Assembly: GCF_014203275.1 (NCBI RefSeq)
Contig: NZ_JACHIP010000004.1
Span: 248,001-312,000 of the forward strand
Direction of reading: 5' to 3'
Length of the DNA stretch: 64,000 nucleotides
Source of the DNA: Granulicella aggregans
Lineage (GTDB): Bacteria > Acidobacteriota > Terriglobia > Terriglobales > Acidobacteriaceae
Positions 8,604 through 16,788 of the stretch are shown piece by piece. The notes below the pieces were generated by a model. It was given only the letters and a program-made list of their open reading frames with translations, did not search any database and was not told where the DNA came from. A program made the translations under genes and the position numbers. How positions within the stretch are numbered: the first letter of the stretch is position 1; each line of letters begins with the position of its first letter.

Positions 8604-8656
8604 AAAGGCGAAATGCGGGGGTCTCTCCACTGCGCGTCGCTCCGGTCGAGATGACG
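8604..8656 (+). repeat. intergenic repeat family A, copy 1
   Basis: The segment begins AAAGGCGAAATGCGGGGG, runs through TCTCTCCACTGCGC and ends CGGTCGAGATGACG. Close relatives sit at 23754-23822 and 38231-38279. All three lie on the same strand immediately after a plus-strand gene and before a minus-strand gene. A shorter trace (GCTTCGGTCGTGATGACAGC) follows at about 8682-8702. Confidence 0.7.
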
Positions 8657-8718
8657 CTTCTTTTGGTAGCCGGTGTGGCGTCCGCTTCGGTCGTGATGAC
8701 AGCTTATTGGCGGCAGTC

Positions 8719-10995
8719 TCAGAGTTTCGCTAGGTTGCTTTGGGCGGCTTGGTTGGTGGGATCGAGGTGGATGGCTTGTTCGAGGGAGTTGCGGGCTGCG
8801 GGCTTATCGCCGGAGCGGGCTTGCATCACGCCGAGATCGCTCCAGTCGTTGGAGGAGTTGGGCAGGAGGGTGAGGACGGATCTTTGTTCCCGTATGGCGT
8901 CGGGGAGCTGGCCCATCTGCATGTAGACCTGGGCCAGGGCGCGGTGGGGTTCGGGATCGGTGGGGGTGAGGGACTGCCAGCGCTGGAGGTGGGCGACCGC
9001 TGCGGCCAGGCGGCCTTCGGCGGCGTAGAGGAGGGACAGCTGGTGCTCGGCGTCGGGGTCGTTGGGGTGCGCGGCGAGGAAGCGGAGGAAGAGCGATTCG
9101 GCTTCGGTGAGATCGGCGTCGGCGCTGGGGGAGGATTCGGTTTGGGTGGCGATGCGGAGGTCGAGGGCCGCCAGGTCGAAGGTGGCGTCGGCGTAGGTGG
9201 GGTCGGCGGCGTGGGCGGCGCGGAATTGGGTCTGGGCGGTCGGCAGGTCGCCACTGGCTTCGAGGGCCGAGCCGAGGGCGGTGAGGGTGCGTGGATCGTT
9301 TGACCTTTCCGCGAGGAGTTTGCGGTAGAGATCGGCGGCCTGGGCGGGCTTGCCTGCGGCGAGGTCGAGCGAGGCGAGGTTGTAAAGGGCGATGGGGTCC
9401 TGAGGGGACTTGTGGAGGACTGATTCCATCCAGGAGCGTTCCAGGGATTCGCGCGCCTCGGTTTCGGTCATGGTGGGGCTGGGTTGAGGGAGAACCTGGA
9501 TCCAGAAGTGGCCCATCTCGTCTTCGGAGCGGTTGCCGGCGCGGACGCGGATGGGAGGAGTGTGGGGATTGCGGGGGTTGGCAGCGGAGTTGTCGTAGAG
9601 GTAGCGCATGTGGAGGACGGAGCCGGCGGGTAGCGGGAGTGGGTGCGCGAGGCGGTAGACGCTCTGGCGGTTGATGTCCCAGTCGGTGATGAGGACGAGG
9701 TCGCGGCGTTCGCCTGTAGGGAGGGTGGCCCAGGCCTCCATGCGTTTGCAGAGGTAGTGGGCGTGGGGGTAGATGCCGAGGACGTCGACGGCTACGGGGA
9801 GCTTCAACGAGTCTTCGATGGGGAAGCTGGGGTCGCCGGGGGGGATGTCGAGGGCGGCGTCGTGCTGAAGCTGCAACAACATTGGGTGGCGGGTGGCGGG
9901 CTTGTCGGTGAAGTAGAGGCCTATGCGGATGCGGGTGGATTCAGGCTTGCCGGAGGGTTTGAGGTGGAGATTCAGTACGAGGTCGTTGCCTTCGTCGAGA
10001 CGCCAGGGCATGCCTTCGGGTTCGATGAGGGCGGTGGAGTCGGGCTTCCAGAAGAGGAAGTGGCTGTCGGGGTCGAAGTTGTCGCCGGAGTCGACGTTGA
10101 TGTCCATGCCGGGGATGCCTTGCTGCCAGTCTTGTGGATGCGCGCGGCGGAGCGATGCCGTACGGTCGATGAGGACGTTGGCGTGGTGGACGATGCGCGG
10201 GGAGCCAGGCTTGATCTCCATGGCGCGCACCCAGTGGGTGCCGTTGGCGGGGTTGGGGAGGATGACGTTGAGGAAGAGGTCGGTGCCGGTCGCTGGGACA
10301 TCCACGGCTCTGTCGGTCTCCAGTACGAGGTCGGGCGGGCCTAGCTGCCATTCGGCGTTATAGGTGGGCGGGGTGGGGATAGGGCCGTCGCCTTCGAGGG
10401 TTCCGGCTGCGATCCACTGGCGGATGAGAGCTAGTTCGGAGTCGGTGAGGCGGCGGGAGTTGGCGAGGTCGCCGTGGCCCGGTGCCGGGAGCCAAGGTGG
10501 CATGTAACGGGTCTCTACGGCGGGAGCGATGACCGAGGCGTAACGTTTTACATCGGCGTAGGTGGTGAGGGGGAATGGGCCGGAGCCGCCGGTGTGGTGG
10601 CAGGTCGTGCAGCGGGCGTAGATGATGGGAGCGATTTGGGATCGCCAGGTGGGTTTCTCGGGTGGAGCGGCGTGGGCGGAGAGCGTGGTTGCGATGAGGG
10701 CGAGGAAGGTGATTGAAGCTCTGAATGCGGAAAATTGAGGACGGCCGGGGTGATGTGAGCCGGAATGCAGGTCCTTCGACTGCGTCCCTCGCGGTGAGGC
10801 GTTGCGAGGGACTTCGCTCAGGATGACGGGGTGTGGGGTGGATGCAGGAGCGCTGCATGGGACTTCGCTCTGGTTGACGGATTTGGGGCGGAGGAGGCGG
10901 TTCGCGCGGGCGCGAATGCCCGCCTTAGCGACGATGACGCCGTCGCGAAGATGGGGCACCCGGCTTGCGTGGCCGGTCAGGGTGGGGAGGTTCAA
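8719..10995 (-). CDS. cytochrome c / copper type II monooxygenase-like / TPR protein
   Basis: A large extracytoplasmic protein with three parts. A signal-like segment (about residues 92-109, ending SAHA) is followed by a haem-c site CTTCH at 129-133. The middle resembles the copper type II ascorbate-dependent monooxygenase fold (PHM/DBM), with HHANVLIDRT, HAHYLCKRME and EMGHFWIQV as likely copper-ligand segments. The last 250 residues are tetratricopeptide repeats. The TTG at 10995 overlaps the stop of the redoxin gene, but the first 90 codons cross a repeated intergenic sequence and look untranslated. No ATG, GTG or TTG lies just before the signal segment, so the true start is unresolved. 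The function is probably oxidative; the substrate is unknown. Confidence 0.75.
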   Translation of the reverse strand: MNLPTLTGHASRVPHLRDGVIVAKAGIRARANRLLRPKSVNQSEVPCSAPASTPHPVILSEVPRNASPRGTQSKDLHSGSHHPGRPQFSAFRASITFLALIATTLSAHAAPPEKPTWRSQIAPIIYARCTTCHHTGGSGPFPLTTYADVKRYASVIAPAVETRYMPPWLPAPGHGDLANSRRLTDSELALIRQWIAAGTLEGDGPIPTPPTYNAEWQLGPPDLVLETDRAVDVPATGTDLFLNVILPNPANGTHWVRAMEIKPGSPRIVHHANVLIDRTASLRRAHPQDWQQGIPGMDINVDSGDNFDPDSHFLFWKPDSTALIEPEGMPWRLDEGNDLVLNLHLKPSGKPESTRIRIGLYFTDKPATRHPMLLQLQHDAALDIPPGDPSFPIEDSLKLPVAVDVLGIYPHAHYLCKRMEAWATLPTGERRDLVLITDWDINRQSVYRLAHPLPLPAGSVLHMRYLYDNSAANPRNPHTPPIRVRAGNRSEDEMGHFWIQVLPQPSPTMTETEARESLERSWMESVLHKSPQDPIALYNLASLDLAAGKPAQAADLYRKLLAERSNDPRTLTALGSALEASGDLPTAQTQFRAAHAADPTYADATFDLAALDLRIATQTESSPSADADLTEAESLFLRFLAAHPNDPDAEHQLSLLYAAEGRLAAAVAHLQRWQSLTPTDPEPHRALAQVYMQMGQLPDAIREQRSVLTLLPNSSNDWSDLGVMQARSGDKPAARNSLEQAIHLDPTNQAAQSNLAKL
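10771..10827. repeat. intergenic repeat family B with hairpin
   Basis: A 9-base-pair stem GTCCCTCGC (10784-10792) / GCGAGGGAC (10804-10812) with an 11-base loop, followed by TTCGCTCAGGATGACGG. A shorter degenerate trace (GGGACTTCGCTCTGGTTGAC) follows at about 10859-10878. The look is that of acidobacterial intergenic repeats. It falls inside the apparent N-terminal extension of the monooxygenase reading frame, which argues that this stretch is not protein coding. Confidence 0.6.
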
Positions 10996-11630
10996 TGGCT
11001 TCCCATTGAGCCGGTGGTGGCGGGATTGACGATGGAGCAGCCGACTGGGGTTCCGGTGGGTTTCGGGGCGGCCTTGCCGGTGAGGACGGCGCTAAGGGCT
11101 TCCTCGGCGAAGATGTGAGTGGGCCGTGGACGTTCGAGGCCGAGGTGGATGTAGCGGTCGTCGAATCTGCCGGTGTAGATGGACTGCCAGCCGGCTTTAG
11201 AGGGTGTGAGGATGGCGGCTTCGGGAGTGACGCGGGCGTGGGTCAGGCGGATGAGATCGCCGTTTGGATCGAGGAGAATCTCTCCGCTGGGATCAAAGGC
11301 ACGTTGGTGGGTGGTGATGTCGTCGAGGTGCTCGGTGGAGTTGGGGTAGACGAAGTAGAACTTCACGCCGCGTGCGGCGAACTCTTCGCGGAGGCGCTTC
11401 ATCTCGGGGAAGGTGCGGTCGGAGATGGGGCAGTCGGATGCGACAAAGAAGAGGGCCACGGCGCGGGTTCCGGGGGGTGCGAGCGTCGTCAGGGGTTTGC
11501 CGTTGGCGGTTGCGCCGAACTGCGAGAGCGCCGCCGTTGAAACTCCGAGGAGCAACATAGCGGCGGCGAGGCGCCAGCCTGCCCGCCGGGAGTTGCGTGA
11601 GAGCACGGCGAATTGGGGCTCAGCGAGCAC
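10992..11630 (-). CDS. redoxin (AhpC/TSA-like thioredoxin fold) exported protein
   Basis: A 212-residue exported protein with a thioredoxin fold. A hydrophobic segment at about residues 20-36 acts as signal or anchor. The active-site region reads FFVASDCPISDRTFPEMKRL, so a single Cys stands where peroxiredoxin-like redoxins carry theirs, followed by the strand VKFYFVYPNSTE. A second conserved Cys is near the C-terminus in TPVGCSIV, a feature seen in redoxins that accompany cytochrome/copper proteins. It begins with GTG at 11630 and its stop overlaps the TTG of the downstream monooxygenase frame. Co-location suggests the two act together outside the cytoplasm, perhaps in thiol or haem handling; this is inference. 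Confidence 0.75.
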   Translation of the reverse strand: MLAEPQFAVLSRNSRRAGWRLAAAMLLLGVSTAALSQFGATANGKPLTTLAPPGTRAVALFFVASDCPISDRTFPEMKRLREEFAARGVKFYFVYPNSTEHLDDITTHQRAFDPSGEILLDPNGDLIRLTHARVTPEAAILTPSKAGWQSIYTGRFDDRYIHLGLERPRPTHIFAEEALSAVLTGKAAPKPTGTPVGCSIVNPATTGSMGSH

Positions 11631-11767
11631 GCCACATCATATCGACTCCCACAAAAGTTGGTCTCCTCTCAGCTGCATGGAGGATGTTTTTACCGCGCGG
11701 GGCCGATAACTTGATGGATGTAGCGATGCAGCCTGCGGGCTGGTTGAACGAAGGGTGAACTGGATCT

Positions 11768-12106
11768 ATGAATGGCTTTAGAAAAGAAAAAAGGGCCGAG
11801 GTCAGGCTTCCAATCGAAATTGGGACGAGTGTTACATTGCGGGACTGGCCGCTGCCAAACCCGGCGATGACAGTGAATCTGAACTCTAACGGAGCTCTGC
11901 TGCGCTTCGCGGAGCCGATTTCACTGGAACTCGGAGACGTGATCATGTGCGACTTCGCCGAGACTGAAGTCGATATCAAAAACGGTGCGCCTGCGCATTG
12001 GGGGCGTGGCGAGGTGGTCCGCGTCTCAGGAAACGATGTGGCGCTTCAGTTCCTCGAGAGCAGCTTTTTTGTCGGGACCAGAAAGAAGCGCGAAGTCGCG
12101 GCGTAA
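11768..12106 (+). CDS. PilZ domain protein
   Basis: A stand-alone PilZ-like domain of 112 residues. PilZ proteins bind cyclic di-GMP. The order of elements fits: an RAEVRLPIEI opening carrying the Arg-rich switch (KEKRAEVR), the TVNLNSNGALLRF strand corresponding to D/NxSxxG, and the closing strand GRGEVVRVSGNDVALQFLE. The second motif is NLNSNG where D/NxSxxG is expected, so it fits. The target is unknown. A diguanylate cyclase gene lies 12 kb away in the window. Confidence 0.8.
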   Translation: MNGFRKEKRAEVRLPIEIGTSVTLRDWPLPNPAMTVNLNSNGALLRFAEPISLELGDVIMCDFAETEVDIKNGAPAHWGRGEVVRVSGNDVALQFLESSFFVGTRKKREVAA

Positions 12107-12112
12107 CGCAGG

Positions 12113-13027
12113 TCAGCCCCTCGCGGCTGCCTGCTCGGCGGAGACTGCTGATCCGATGACCCTCGTCTCGGCATCATCTTTGACGATCTCGAGCGAGTAG
12201 CTTTGCAGGGGGCTCATCTTGACCATCTGCTGGAGGTAGTCCTTCAGCATGGGGAGGTCGAGGAAGCGGACGTTGAAGCCGGTGATGAAGAACTTGCCGG
12301 CGCCCTCCTGATGGATCTCGGTGGCGGTCGCTGCGGCCAGGGCTTTGTGCCATAGGCGCTTGAACTCGAGGCAACGCTTGTCGGGATGATTGGGGGAGTT
12401 GGCGGCCTCGAAGACCTCTTCCGGCTCCATGTCAAGAAAGCGCAGGCGCATGGCGCGATGGCCCATGATGCCTTCGACATGGCCGCGACCGCCGCAACCG
12501 CAGAAGCGCTCCTTGTCGTCGAGCGAGACGACGCTGTGGCCGCCTTCCCACGCGCCTTCGATGAAGGGGTAGCGACCGTAGCCGATGCCGATGCCGAGGG
12601 TCCAGACGCGGATGAGGCGATCAAGCTTTTGCCGGGTGGCGGCGAGACCGGCGGCCATGCCGTCGGCGTCGTTCATCACGTTGACGGCGACATTCGACAG
12701 GCCGTGCTCGGCGAGCTTGAGGGTCAGGAGTTCCGCGATACGCGCGCCCTTGAGCTGGGGAAGATTCGGAGAGTCTTCGACGACGCCGTTGCGGATGTAT
12801 CCGGGCAGAGCGACGCCGACTGCGGAGATATCCGTAGCCCCCTTTGCGGCGCAGGTGATCTGCTCGCACAGCATCTTGACCAGGTCGTCGGTGGGCATCT
12901 CGATGAGGGCGCCGTCGTCTTCGCCGCCATCATCTGGAAAGCATTGCAGCGGACCGGAGAGCTTGTGGTCGACTACCAGTGCCGCCTGAACGCGTTCTGC
13001 CAAGGTCACGCCAATTATCTTCGCCAT
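12113..13027 (-). CDS. ROK family protein with degraded nucleotide-binding motifs
   Basis: A 304-residue protein of the ROK (repressor, ORF, kinase) fold, normally sugar kinases or sugar-responsive repressors. The ROK zinc region is present as GGH164 and CGCGGRGHVEG (176-186), with His183 in place of the third zinc cysteine. The catalytic-base region NDAD (119-122) keeps the Asp. The ATP-phosphate motif DxGGT near the N-terminus is replaced by GVTLAERVQ, and the second phosphate loop reads GIGIGYG instead of GTGxGGG. There is no helix-turn-helix, so it is not a repressor. It may be a kinase with altered nucleotide binding or a non-catalytic relative. Confidence 0.75.
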   Translation of the reverse strand: MAKIIGVTLAERVQAALVVDHKLSGPLQCFPDDGGEDDGALIEMPTDDLVKMLCEQITCAAKGATDISAVGVALPGYIRNGVVEDSPNLPQLKGARIAELLTLKLAEHGLSNVAVNVMNDADGMAAGLAATRQKLDRLIRVWTLGIGIGYGRYPFIEGAWEGGHSVVSLDDKERFCGCGGRGHVEGIMGHRAMRLRFLDMEPEEVFEAANSPNHPDKRCLEFKRLWHKALAAATATEIHQEGAGKFFITGFNVRFLDLPMLKDYLQQMVKMSPLQSYSLEIVKDDAETRVIGSAVSAEQAAARG

Positions 13028-13098
13028 AGGTATCCCTACTCCGCTTAGGAGAGCCGTTCGGATTGCCAGTGTTGCTCGTGCGACTTTAGCCGGGGTGC

Positions 13099-14496
13099 CT
13101 AGTCGAACTTGCTCACACGGTTCAACCCGTTGAAAGCCGCTACTTTATAACATTCTGCGAGAGTTGGATAGTTGAAGACGGTTTCGACGAAATAATCGAG
13201 CTTTCCGCCCAGCGCCATGACGGCCTGGCCAATGTGAAGCAGCTCGCTGGCGCCCTCGCCGATGATGTGGACGCCGAGGATCGTGTGGGTCATGCGGTGG
13301 AAGATGATCTTCAGGCGGCCGGTCGTATCGCCGCGAATCTGGCCCCGCGCAATCTCGCGATAGTAGGCGACTCCGACTTCGTAGGGAACGTCTTCCTCGG
13401 TCAACTGCTCTTCGGTCTTGCCGATGAAGCTGATCTCGGGAATGGTGTAGATGCCGTAGGGGTAGAAGCTCGGGTTCGAGAGAACGGTCTCGTCGCCAAA
13501 GGCACGGGCAGCGGCAATGCGGCCCTGCTCCATGGAGACAGAGGCGAGCGAAGGGAAGCCGATGACGTCTCCACCGGCGAAGATATTCGGAACGGTAGTT
13601 CGGAAGTCCTTGTCGACGGGGATACGACCACGAGAGTCGGCCTTGACGCCGACCTTCTCGAGATTGAGTTCGTCGACGTTGCCCTGACGTCCGACGGCGT
13701 AGAGAAGGGCATCGCCCTGGAGCTTCTTCTTGCTCTCGAGATTGGCGACGACGGTGCCGTCGGGCATCTCTTCGACGCTCTCGACCTCTTCGTTCAGGCG
13801 CATGGTGACGCGCGAGTCGCGGAGGTGGTAGCTGAGGGCTTCGACGATCTCCTGGTCAGCGAACTCAAGCAGGCGGGGGCGGCGCTCGATCAGGGTGACG
13901 CGGACGCCGAGGGCGGAGAACATGCAGGTGTACTCGACGCCGATGACACCGCCACCGACCACGATCATCGTCTTGGGCAGCGAGGGCAGGTCGAGGACGA
14001 GGTCGCTGTTGATGATGCTCGTCCCGTTGATCGGCACCTTGGCCGAAGCGGCGGGCTTGGTGCCGGTCGCGATCAGGACGTTCTTGGTCTCGTAGATGGT
14101 GCTGCCGCGGGAGTTGGTGACGCGGACGTGGTTGGCGTCCTCGAAGCTGGCGGTGCCGACGAGCATCTCGATGTTATTGCGTGAGAGCTGGGCTTCGGTG
14201 ACGTCGACTTCGGTCTTGATGACGTGCTGAACCCGGAAGGCGAGGTCCGCCATGGTGATGCGTTCCTTCACCCGGTAGTTCATCCCGTAGATGGACTTGT
14301 AGTTGTATCCGGAGAGGTGAAGGACGGCCTCGCGCATGGTCTTCGAGGGGATGGTGCCGGTGTTGATACAGGCTCCGCCGACTACCTCTCGCATCTCGAT
14401 GAGGGCGACCTTTTTGCCAAGCTTCGCGCCGTAGATGGCGGCCCGCTGTCCGGCTGGTCCGGAACCGATGACGATCAGATCGTAAACACTACTCAT
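13099..14496 (-). CDS. sthA: soluble pyridine nucleotide transhydrogenase
   Basis: A FAD-dependent enzyme that moves electrons between NADPH and NAD+ to balance the two pools. The start ATG at 14496 gives 465 residues, the usual length; a longer frame to 14565 has no support. The N-terminal FAD site reads DLIVIGSGPAGQRAA and the redox-cysteine region reads GGACINTGTIPSKTMREA. The second cysteine of dihydrolipoamide dehydrogenases is replaced by Thr, as in SthA. A second nucleotide site is MIVVGGGVIGVEYTCMFSAL, and the C-terminal dimerisation domain begins FYPYGIYTIPEISFIG. Confidence 0.93.
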   Translation of the reverse strand: MSSVYDLIVIGSGPAGQRAAIYGAKLGKKVALIEMREVVGGACINTGTIPSKTMREAVLHLSGYNYKSIYGMNYRVKERITMADLAFRVQHVIKTEVDVTEAQLSRNNIEMLVGTASFEDANHVRVTNSRGSTIYETKNVLIATGTKPAASAKVPINGTSIINSDLVLDLPSLPKTMIVVGGGVIGVEYTCMFSALGVRVTLIERRPRLLEFADQEIVEALSYHLRDSRVTMRLNEEVESVEEMPDGTVVANLESKKKLQGDALLYAVGRQGNVDELNLEKVGVKADSRGRIPVDKDFRTTVPNIFAGGDVIGFPSLASVSMEQGRIAAARAFGDETVLSNPSFYPYGIYTIPEISFIGKTEEQLTEEDVPYEVGVAYYREIARGQIRGDTTGRLKIIFHRMTHTILGVHIIGEGASELLHIGQAVMALGGKLDYFVETVFNYPTLAECYKVAAFNGLNRVSKFD

Positions 14497-14688
14497 GCGG
14501 TGTGGCGCTCTTCCTGCACCTGCGACTTCGGGTACTGGTAGTGCCCGGCGGAGCTTGAATCTCAAGGCCGGACGAAGTTATCGCCGCTTTGACGCGGCGA
14601 CGTTGATTTCCACTCGTATACTGTCCAAAAATAACACAGTTGCCAAGGCCGGACTTACGGTCAACACAGGGTGCATTCCCAAAAAGTA

Positions 14689-15312
14689 ATGTTTCGATAC
14701 GCCATCACCGATCGCCGTTCCGGCCAAAACGAGCTGAACTTGCCGCCCGGGTCCGACCCCCTCGCCGGGCTGGTTGACCAGGCGAAGCGGCTGGCTGCGG
14801 AGGGCGTCGATTTTCTCCAGTTGCGCGAGAAAGACCTCGAAGCTAAGGAACTCATCGGCGTTGCGAGGAGGATCATCACCGCTGCGCGTGAGGGTGCGAG
14901 GGCAACCGGACCCGTTTTGCGGGTGCTTGTGAACGGACGAGCGGATGTGGCGCTGGCAGCGGGGGCCGATGGTGTACATCTTCCATCGGGCCCGGAACAG
15001 CTCACTGTGGAGCAGGTGCGGCGGGTGTTTGCGGGGTGCGAGGCCATCGTGAGTGTCGCGTGCCATACGCTGGCGGAGGTTGAGCGGGCGAGTGGGGAGG
15101 GTGCCGATTTGGTTCTCTTCAGCCCGGTTTTTGGGAAGCGGCTTACGGGTGGGGAAGAGCTTGCGGGCGCGGGGCTGGAGCGGCTTGCGGAAATCTGTCG
15201 CGTGGCGGGTCCGACAGCGGTGCTGGCACTGGGCGGGGTCACGCTGGAGAACGCGCAGGCGTGCGTCGATGCGGGAGCGAAGGGCGTGGCGGGGATACGG
15301 CTGTTCCGCTGA
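14689..15312 (+). CDS. thiE: thiamine-phosphate synthase
   Basis: ThiE joins the thiazole and pyrimidine halves of thiamine to give thiamine phosphate. The TIM-barrel motifs are visible: YAITDRRSG at the start, DFLQLREKDL near residue 45, the VNGRADVALAAGADGVHLP phosphate and metal loop, ACHTLAEVERA, FSPVFGKR and ALGGVTLENA with a closing GAKGVAGIRLF. The length is 207 residues from the ATG at 14689; a GTG at 14671 is in frame and cannot be excluded. No TPP riboswitch consensus (CTGAGA) is visible upstream. It is divergent from sthA. Confidence 0.93.
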   Translation: MFRYAITDRRSGQNELNLPPGSDPLAGLVDQAKRLAAEGVDFLQLREKDLEAKELIGVARRIITAAREGARATGPVLRVLVNGRADVALAAGADGVHLPSGPEQLTVEQVRRVFAGCEAIVSVACHTLAEVERASGEGADLVLFSPVFGKRLTGGEELAGAGLERLAEICRVAGPTAVLALGGVTLENAQACVDAGAKGVAGIRLFR

Positions 15313-15345
15313 GCCTCGCCGTTCGAATCAAGATTAGGACGGCCT

Positions 15346-15597
15346 TTAGACCTTGACGGAAAAGAGGCGGCCAAAGGAGTCCTCGTCTCCAGATTGCGGC
15401 TCCGCCTCGTAGTCACGCGCTTCGACGCGGGGCGCGGGGCCGAGCAGGACTTCAGAATCAGAATCGTCCGCCAGGCGGGAGGCTGACGCGAGCCTCTTCC
15501 GCACTTCCGCTGCCCGCTTGGCTTGGATCTCGCTGAGTTCCTCCCGGCCGGCCCCGATGGATGCCAGCAACAGATTGTTGTTCGCATGAATGTGCAT
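15346..15597 (-). CDS. small hypothetical protein with N-terminal MHIHANNN
   Basis: An 83-residue polar protein. The start ATG at 15597 is decided by a strong AGGAGG five bases upstream; the frame continues further up without a binding site. The first 15 residues (MHIHANNNLLLASIG) precede a charged helical stretch rich in Ala, Glu, Lys and Arg (EIQAKRAAEVRKRLASA), then an acidic tail. Nothing identifies a family function. It is convergent with thiE across 33 bases and has a good binding site, so it is probably real. Confidence 0.6.
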   Translation of the reverse strand: MHIHANNNLLLASIGAGREELSEIQAKRAAEVRKRLASASRLADDSDSEVLLGPAPRVEARDYEAEPQSGDEDSFGRLFSVKV

Positions 15598-15924
15598 GGA
15601 TGCCTCCTGCTCGGTTGTGCTCCTTGCCGATCTCACACCGCTTTTCATCTCTCGTGTGGCCGAAGTGCTTTCACCCCCTTCGAGGCAATCGACAGGCCAT
15701 GCGAAAAGCTTTAATTCTTTGAATGCTCTAATCCTTAGGGTGCGGGCGACAGATTGGCTTGCGGGTTCCGACTATTCAGCCCGGACATCACTGTGAGGAA
15801 GAACTTACCGGGAACGCTTCGATGAGCGTATCGGTGTGTCCTCGTCGTGAGAATTGAAGCTGCCGCTAACATCGACTTTCCGGGAGAACCGTGGAACGTG
15901 CTTCCTTGATAGATAATTCGTGTC
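15598..15924. other. intergenic region with the first copy of a direct repeat
   Basis: This 327-base gap lies between two minus- and plus-strand small genes. It should hold the promoter of the 83-residue gene near its left end. I see no credible coding frame. Its only notable content is the direct-repeat copy at 15861-15893. Base composition is lower in GC than neighbouring genes. Confidence 0.4.
15861..15893 (+). repeat. direct repeat copy 1 (flanks small membrane gene)
   Basis: The segment opens TGCCGCTAACATCGACTTTC and ends CCGTG. A second copy at 16150-16184 opens TGCCGAAAACATCGACTTTG and ends in CCGTT. They agree over a 12-base core (AACATCGACTTT) and most flanking positions, and bracket the 64-residue membrane-protein gene. 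Confidence 0.5.
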
Positions 15925-16119
15925 ATGCCGACATCAGCGAATGTGGTTCTTGTTGGTTGGTGTGCGGCGTTCCTCGTTGTCGCCTGGAGGGTCGAGGGCA
16001 ATAAACAGTGGGGATGGTTCGAGCGCAGATGGAAGCTCCTTCCGCTCGCCCTGCTCTGGGCATTGAGCTACGCGGTTGGTCTTCTTCTGTGGAACTCTTT
16101 CGTTTGCCCTCACCCCTAA
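15925..16119 (+). CDS. small two-helix membrane protein
   Basis: A hydrophobic 64-residue protein with two likely membrane segments: residues 6-20 (NVVLVGWCAAFLVVAW) and 37-57 (LLPLALLWALSYAVGLLLW). Between them is a basic, Trp-rich loop (GNKQWGWFERRWK). No family is recognised. There is no strong ribosome binding site before the ATG. It stands between two copies of a direct repeat. Coding evidence is mainly the hydrophobic pattern, so moderate confidence. Confidence 0.45.
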   Translation: MPTSANVVLVGWCAAFLVVAWRVEGNKQWGWFERRWKLLPLALLWALSYAVGLLLWNSFVCPHP

Positions 16120-16149
16120 TCTGTCGAACCTAACCGCTGCCACCGATGT

Positions 16150-16184
16150 TGCCGAAAACATCGACTTTGCGGCAGGGTACCGTT
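16150..16184 (+). repeat. direct repeat copy 2
   Basis: The partner of the copy at 15861-15893, in the same orientation, downstream of the 64-residue gene. It overlaps an inverted repeat CGATGTT/AACATCG at about 16144-16163. Confidence 0.5.
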
Positions 16185-16264
16185 TAGCGACCGGGCGGCA
16201 ATGAACGGGACTACTGTGAAATGAGGGCGACAATCTTGCGGGCGGAGAGATTCATCGTTATTGA

Positions 16265-16561
16265 TCACTGTCCGAGGTGTGGCAAGATCCAGACATCAAA
16301 AACGATGCTGATCCACAAGACTACAAAGGCGGCACGACCGACCCAACTCCAGATCGAGATCACCCTGATAAGCTCGTCAGGCATATCAACTTTGTTCTCC
16401 CTCATGTAGGCAGCCCAGCTTCCGCGGCCCCTCTGAATCAGAGGGGCACGTCCGGTACTCTGAGTCCACTTGTCCACGGCTCTCTTCTGCATTAATCCTG
16501 ATGCGATAAAGGTACCCAAACACGCGACGAACAGGATGAGTTTCGGATTTATGTGGGGCAA
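16265..16561 (-). CDS. small two-helix membrane protein
   Basis: A 98-residue membrane protein read from TTG 16561, which has GAGG 9 bases upstream; the frame is open further but the extra residues look non-coding. Two hydrophobic stretches are visible: residues 7-22 (LILFVACLGTFIASGL) and about 74-94 (GRAAFVVLWISIVFDVWILP). A basic, Trp-containing loop separates them. I do not recognise the family. The gene is on the minus strand, divergent from yceD, in a lower-GC stretch with the other small membrane gene. Confidence 0.5.
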   Translation of the reverse strand: MPHINPKLILFVACLGTFIASGLMQKRAVDKWTQSTGRAPLIQRGRGSWAAYMRENKVDMPDELIRVISIWSWVGRAAFVVLWISIVFDVWILPHLGQ

Positions 16562-16788
16562 CAGTGAAGACCTCGTATTCAACGCCTTAGCTGAAGTGCA
16601 GCTTATCAATTTTCCGAACCGACAGCGTGCCTTGAAAACGGCGTTTCCGGAAGCCTTGGGCAGCTGTGTCCTCTCTGTCCCGGCCGATTGGCATCGAGGC
16701 ACTCACCGGACAGTGATGGGATTTCTGCCTGGGGCTGGAGGGCGACTGCTTAGCTGGGAAGTGAGCAGTCGTACGAGCAGGCACGCAT

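Noticed and set aside
9643..10344. Long plus-strand frame opposite the monooxygenase gene
   Set aside because: It is Val/Gly-rich, has no family motif and mirrors the high-GC codons of the real gene on the other strand.
14571..14688. Possible TPP riboswitch upstream of thiE
   Set aside because: The conserved CTGAGA and the matching 3' element are not present in the 118 bases before the start.
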